Assembly (NCBI GenBank): GCA_041677345.1
Contig: JBAYQE010000035.1
Span: forward strand, 1-24,643
Length of the DNA: 24,643 nt
DNA from: JALOAT01 sp041677345
GTDB lineage: Bacteria; Pseudomonadota; Gammaproteobacteria; Thiohalomonadales; Thiohalomonadaceae
Direction of reading: 5' to 3'
Each line of letters opens with the position of its first letter. Positions within the stretch are counted from its first letter, which is position 1. Positions 21,321 to 24,643 of the stretch are shown here, in pieces. The notes under the pieces are model-generated. The model was not told the origin of the DNA. It worked only from the letters and a program-made list of their open reading frames with translations, and searched no databases. The translations under genes and the position numbers were made by a program.

Positions 21321-22286
21321 ATGAACTCCGATGACCTGACCATGCTCGCCGTCGATTTCTGCGGCATGAAGTTCGACACCCCCCTCGTGCTGCTTTCCGG
21401 CTGCGTGGGTTTCGGCGAGGAATACCCTCGGGTACAGGGCTTCTCCAACCGCGACGCCGGCGCCGTGTGCCTCAAGGGCACCACGGTGGAGCCGCGCCTG
21501 GGCAACCAGCCCCACCGCGTATGCGAAACCCCGGGCGGCATGCTCAACGCCATCGGCCTGCAGAACCCCGGTGCGCGCTACGTGGTCGACCAGATCCTCC
21601 CAAACCTCGATTTTTCCGAGACCCGTTTCATCGCCAACATCGCCGGCTCGACCCTGGACGACTACGTGGAGGTGGCGCGCATCTTCGATGACTCCCCGGT
21701 GGACGCCATCGAGATCAACATCTCCTGTCCCAACGTGAAGGCGGGCGGCGTGGCCTTCGGCAACGACCCGGACATGTCCGCGCGGGTGGTGGAGGCGGTG
21801 CGGGCCGTGACCCGCAAGCCGCTCATCACCAAGCTTTCGCCCAACCAGACCGACATCCAGCACAGTGCACGGCGCTGCATCGAGGCGGGCACCGATGCCT
21901 TCGCGGTCATCAACACCCTCATGGGCATGGCCATCGACATCGAATCCCGCAGCCCGGTGCTGGGCAACAACCAGGGCGGGCTGTCGGGCCCGGCCATCAA
22001 GCCCGTGGCGGTGTTGCGTACCCACCAGGTATTCCAGGTATGCCGACCCCATGGCATCCCCATCATCGGCCAGGGCGGCGTGACCATGGCGGAGGACGCC
22101 CTGGAGTTCCTCATCGCCGGCGCCAGCGCCGTGGGTGTGGGTACGGCGCTGTTCTATGACCCGCTGGTGCTGCCCAAGATCAATGCGGGCATCGTCGATT
22201 ACCTGAAGCGCCACGGCATGAGCAACGTCGCGCAGCTCACCGGCAGCCTCACGCTCAATCAGGCCAAGCCCGCCTGCACGTGCTGA
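21321..22286 (+). CDS. pyrD: Dihydroorotate dehydrogenase, class 1B-like catalytic subunit
   Basis: The 321-residue TIM-barrel protein has LAVDFCGMKFDTPLVLLSGC at the start, NAIGLQNPG, then INISCPNVKAGG with the catalytic-base cysteine (C136) typical of class 1 enzymes. KLSPNQTDI, NTLMGMAIDIESR, GGLSGPAIKPVAV and IIGQGGVTMAEDALEFL complete the FMN site. Class 1B enzymes normally pair with PyrK, which carries FAD and an iron–sulfur cluster; no pyrK is nearby. The protein ends PACTC, an unusual cysteine tail. The ATG at 21321 is chosen by homology; the frame is open upstream to 21213, and no good ribosome site is seen. A related FMN oxidoreductase is possible. Confidence 0.85.
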   Translation: MNSDDLTMLAVDFCGMKFDTPLVLLSGCVGFGEEYPRVQGFSNRDAGAVCLKGTTVEPRLGNQPHRVCETPGGMLNAIGLQNPGARYVVDQILPNLDFSETRFIANIAGSTLDDYVEVARIFDDSPVDAIEINISCPNVKAGGVAFGNDPDMSARVVEAVRAVTRKPLITKLSPNQTDIQHSARRCIEAGTDAFAVINTLMGMAIDIESRSPVLGNNQGGLSGPAIKPVAVLRTHQVFQVCRPHGIPIIGQGGVTMAEDALEFLIAGASAVGVGTALFYDPLVLPKINAGIVDYLKRHGMSNVAQLTGSLTLNQAKPACTC

Positions 22287-22296
22287 TCACGCGGGC

Positions 22297-22322
22297 GGCC
22301 GCCCTTTCCGGTAGGGGCGGCC
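22297..22322. terminator. GC hairpin after pyrD
   Basis: GGCCGCCC (22297–22304) pairs with GGGCGGCC (22315–22322) around a 10-nt loop, 10 bp past the pyrD stop. No T-run follows. It may end the pyrD transcript; GTAGGGGCGGCC within it also resembles the REP head at 1428. Confidence 0.4.
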
Positions 22323-22332
22323 TCCCCGACCC

Positions 22333-23822
22333 ATGATCCCGCGCAAGAAGATCCGCATTGGCGACCTGCTGGTCGAGCACAAGGTGGTGTCGGAGGCCCA
22401 ACTCCAGAACGCCCAGGCCGAGCAGCGGAAGACCGGCCACAAACTGGGTCGTACCCTGGTGGCATTGGCTACATCAGTGAAGACCAGTTGCTGGACTTCC
22501 TCTCCCACCAGCTGCAACTGCCGTTCATCAACCTCAAGCACTACAAGTACATCCCGCAGACGGTGCGTCTGCTGCCGGAGACCGTGGCACGCCGTTATCG
22601 CGCCATTGCCCTGGACGCCCCGGGCGAAGCCGTGCTGGTGGGCATGGCCGACCCCACCGACATCTTCGCCTATGACGGGATCGCACGCGTACTGAGGCGG
22701 CCGCTGCGCCGGGCCGTGGTACGCGAGAGCGATCTGCTGTGCACCATCAACATGGTGTACCGGCGTACCGAGGAAATCACCTCTCTCGCCGAGGAACTGA
22801 GTGAGGAGCTCTCGGAAACCGACTTCGACCTGGCGCACTTGGCCGAGACCTCGGACGTCAGCAGCACCGGTGGTGAAACTGCTGCAGTCGCCGTTCGAGG
22901 ACGCGGCGCAGGTGAACGCCTCGGACATCCACATCGAGCCCGATGAGTCGGCGCTGCGCATCCGCCAGCGTATCGATGGCATGCTGCATGAGCAGGTGAT
23001 AAAGGAAAAGCGTATCGCCGACGCACTGGTATCGCGCCTGAAGCTGATGTCGGGCCTGGACATCTCCTAGGAGCGCCTGCCCCAGGACGGTCACTTCAAC
23101 ATCCGCGTGAAGGGCCGTACCGTCGACGTACGCCTGTCCACCATGCCCATCCAGCACGGTGAATCGGTGGTGATGCGCCTGCTCGATCAGGCCGGTGGCA
23201 TGCTCGACCTCGATCAACTGGGCATGCCCAGTGACGTGTTGGCACGCTTTCGCCACAGCATCCACAAGCCCCATGGCATGGTGTTGGTTACCGGTCCCAC
23301 CGGCAGCGGCAAGACCACCACCCTTTACGGTGCCCCTGAGCGAACTCAACGTGCCCGAGGTGAAGATCATCACCGTCGAAGCCCCGTGGAATACGATCTG
23401 CCGCGCGTGAGTCAGGTGCAGGTGAAGCCGAAGATCGGCCTGGATTTCGCCACGGTGCTACGCACCGCATTACGACAGGACCCGGACATCGTGCTGGTGG
23501 GTGAGATCCGCGACAACGAGACTGCCGGGATCGCCTTGCGCCACGGAACACCACCTGGAGCCATCCGAGCAGGCCTGGGTGGAAGGCCTGCTCGGGGAAT
23601 CGGTGGCCGACGTGCGCTTTCTGCTCGGCGCCGGTTGCCGACACTGCAACAACACCAGTTACCGCGGCCGCATCGGCGTGTATGAGCTCCTGGAAATGAC
23701 CCAGGAACTGACGGATGCGCTGCGCCGCAACGACACCGCCGCCTTCGCACACCTCGCCGTGCAAGGCAGCGGATTCCGCTCCCTGGCACATAGCGCGCTC
23801 GACCAGCGCTACCTCCCGAGGA
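22333..23822 (+). pseudogene. mshE: MshE/GspE-type secretion/pilus assembly ATPase, decayed
   Basis: Read across frames, this gives a whole type IV pilus/type II secretion ATPase. The N-terminal MshEN region (KIRIGDLLVEHKVVSEAQL, with a second LG...LVALG repeat, the c-di-GMP-binding fold) is followed by NASDIHIEPDE, SGLDIS, RLPQDGHFNIRVKGRTVDVR, Walker A GPTGSGKTTT (about 23293–23322), Walker B DPDIVLVGEIRDNETA and a C-terminal CRHCNN zinc half. Lesions: one base lost near 22467; frame change near 22862; in-frame TAG at 23068–23070; one extra C near 23334 reversed by a lost base near 23382; about 60 codons missing near 23540 (His box and first Cys pair); the 3' end lost near 23803. It cannot make a working ATPase. 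Confidence 0.88.
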
Positions 23823-24063
23823 AATGCTGCCGTACCATTGGTACTTCGAGCCGACCAGCGGCGCGCTCACCTACCGGGTGGGTAATGCCGACGAGCTGAT
23901 CACCACCTTGCCGCCGCCGGCGCGAATCCGCTTTCGTGTGCAATTGACTTACACGGACAGAGAAGGGAACGGCCGCTTCGACCCGGCCTCCGACGTCATC
24001 ACGCGCCTGGACATCGCCCCGCTCGAGGCCTATGTCTCGCAGACCGCGCAGGAGGGAAAATGA
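23794..24063 (+). pseudogene. Probable C-terminal remnant of a pilin-like (MSHA/type II secretion) gene
   Basis: After a stop at 23791–23793, an open frame runs to 24063; the first ATG is at 23824, giving 79 residues. PYHWYFEPTSGALTYRV, ARIRFRVQLTYTDREGNGRF and DIAPLEAYV look like the C-terminal beta-rich part of MSHA-type or type II secretion minor pilin-like proteins. There is no N-terminal prepilin helix. It directly follows the broken ATPase, so a deletion probably fused the two remnants. A small independent gene cannot be excluded, since it overlaps the next start by 4 bp (ATGA). Confidence 0.45.
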
Positions 24064-24626
24064 GCATCATCGATCTGCTGGCCTGGGGCACCCTGCTGCT
24101 GCTGCTCTCCTGCGCACTCATGGGCCTGGGCCTCATCCTGAGACCGCAGACCATGGCACGCATCGCCGCCATGCATTACGGCTTTGCCCCCCTGTCACGC
24201 CTACTATGCTCGCTGGACCAGATTTACCGCATCGAGTGTTTCTTTTACCGCCATCACCGGTTTTTCGGCGCGCTGCTGATCACGAGTAGCGGCTACACCC
24301 TCTATCACGCCGGCCAGCGTTCCGATCTGCTCAGCCAGGCCTACCAGATCTGGGGCTCTGTCGGTGAGGCGGTGGCCATCGTACTTGTCGGGGGCAACCT
24401 GGTGGCACTGGCGCTGGGCATGATCGTGCTGGTGCGCCCCAGCCTGCTCAAGGAACCGGAACGTCTGGGCAATCGCTGGATACGGATCGCGCCGCTCTCA
24501 CCCCTACGGGGAGCGGGCCCGGAGGCCATCATCGCCCGCCACCCGCGCCTGGCCGGCGCCTTCATCCTGGGCGGGGCGCTCTACTCCCTCGCCATGCTCG
24601 TGCAGTACCTGCATTTCCCACACTAA
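24060..24626 (+). CDS. Multi-pass membrane protein of unknown function
   Basis: I do not recognise a family. The 188-residue protein has about four hydrophobic segments (near residues 5–27, 66–85, 97–124 and 162–182), with a basic, aromatic stretch between the first two (YRIECFFYRHHRFFG) and a charged loop before the last. The ribosome site AGGAGGG is one of the best in the window, 4 bp before the ATG, and the frame is intact, unlike the two remnants upstream. It overlaps the preceding remnant by 4 bp, which suggests it was the last gene of the lost pilus-type operon or was coupled to it. No enzyme motif is visible. Confidence 0.75.
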   Translation: MSIIDLLAWGTLLLLLSCALMGLGLILRPQTMARIAAMHYGFAPLSRLLCSLDQIYRIECFFYRHHRFFGALLITSSGYTLYHAGQRSDLLSQAYQIWGSVGEAVAIVLVGGNLVALALGMIVLVRPSLLKEPERLGNRWIRIAPLSPLRGAGPEAIIARHPRLAGAFILGGALYSLAMLVQYLHFPH

Positions 24627-24643
24627 CCCTGCGCCAATTCGCG

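Overview
The window reads as chromosomal DNA of a high-GC gammaproteobacterium. The grounds are the protein families, the gene order (hslVU–DUF971–ubiE–ubiJ–ubiB, and gpmI–envC–ctpA–divergent polysaccharide deacetylase set against rhodanese–grxC–secB–gpsA–trmL) and strong G/C preference at third codon positions. A Chromatiales/Ectothiorhodospira-like sulfur bacterium would fit, but that is inference. Almost every gene is a recognisable housekeeping gene, packed into short operons with ATGA/GTGA/TGATG overlaps.

Left third (1–11302). The 5' end of hemB points left off the window. An orphan RNA cyclase gene (rtcA) points right. After a 397-bp non-coding stretch full of repeats come ybaK and trhP on the minus strand, then a lone mlaC. 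Next is a long rightward run: the hslV/hslU protease, DUF971, ubiE, an RDD membrane protein, ubiJ and ubiB (ubiquinone synthesis), and finally a NYN nuclease-like protein with a C-terminal cold-shock-like domain.

Middle (11303–21204). A minus-strand cell-envelope operon (gpmI, envC, ctpA, a secreted divergent polysaccharide deacetylase, yajL) faces away from a rightward thiol/sulfur gene set: an ArsR-family regulator with the two-cysteine layout of the sulfide sensors BigR/SqrR, a DUF2892 membrane protein, a membrane-anchored rhodanese, glutaredoxin 3 and thioredoxin 2. These lead into secB and gpsA. The regulator, DUF2892 and thioredoxin look like additions to an otherwise conserved locus. 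trmL converges on gpsA.

Right end (21205–24643). A class 1B-like dihydroorotate dehydrogenase is followed by a heavily decayed MshE/GspE-type ATPase pseudogene, a probable C-terminal stub of a pilin-like gene, and an intact multi-pass membrane protein of unknown function. This looks like the wreck of an MSHA/type IV pilus locus.

The most unexplained structure is in the intergenic DNA. Two ~185–200 bp elements (4197–4397 and 20550–20732) share an architecture: purine-rich 9-bp units forming inverted arms (37 bp and perfect in one copy), with matching inner cores, so each can fold into one long hairpin. A shorter relative sits between hslV and hslU, and remnants lie at 1331 and 11356. Two separate GTAG-headed REP doublets and one GGGGTCAG-bounded inverted repeat are also present. 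No tRNA, rRNA, CRISPR array or intact transposase gene was seen.
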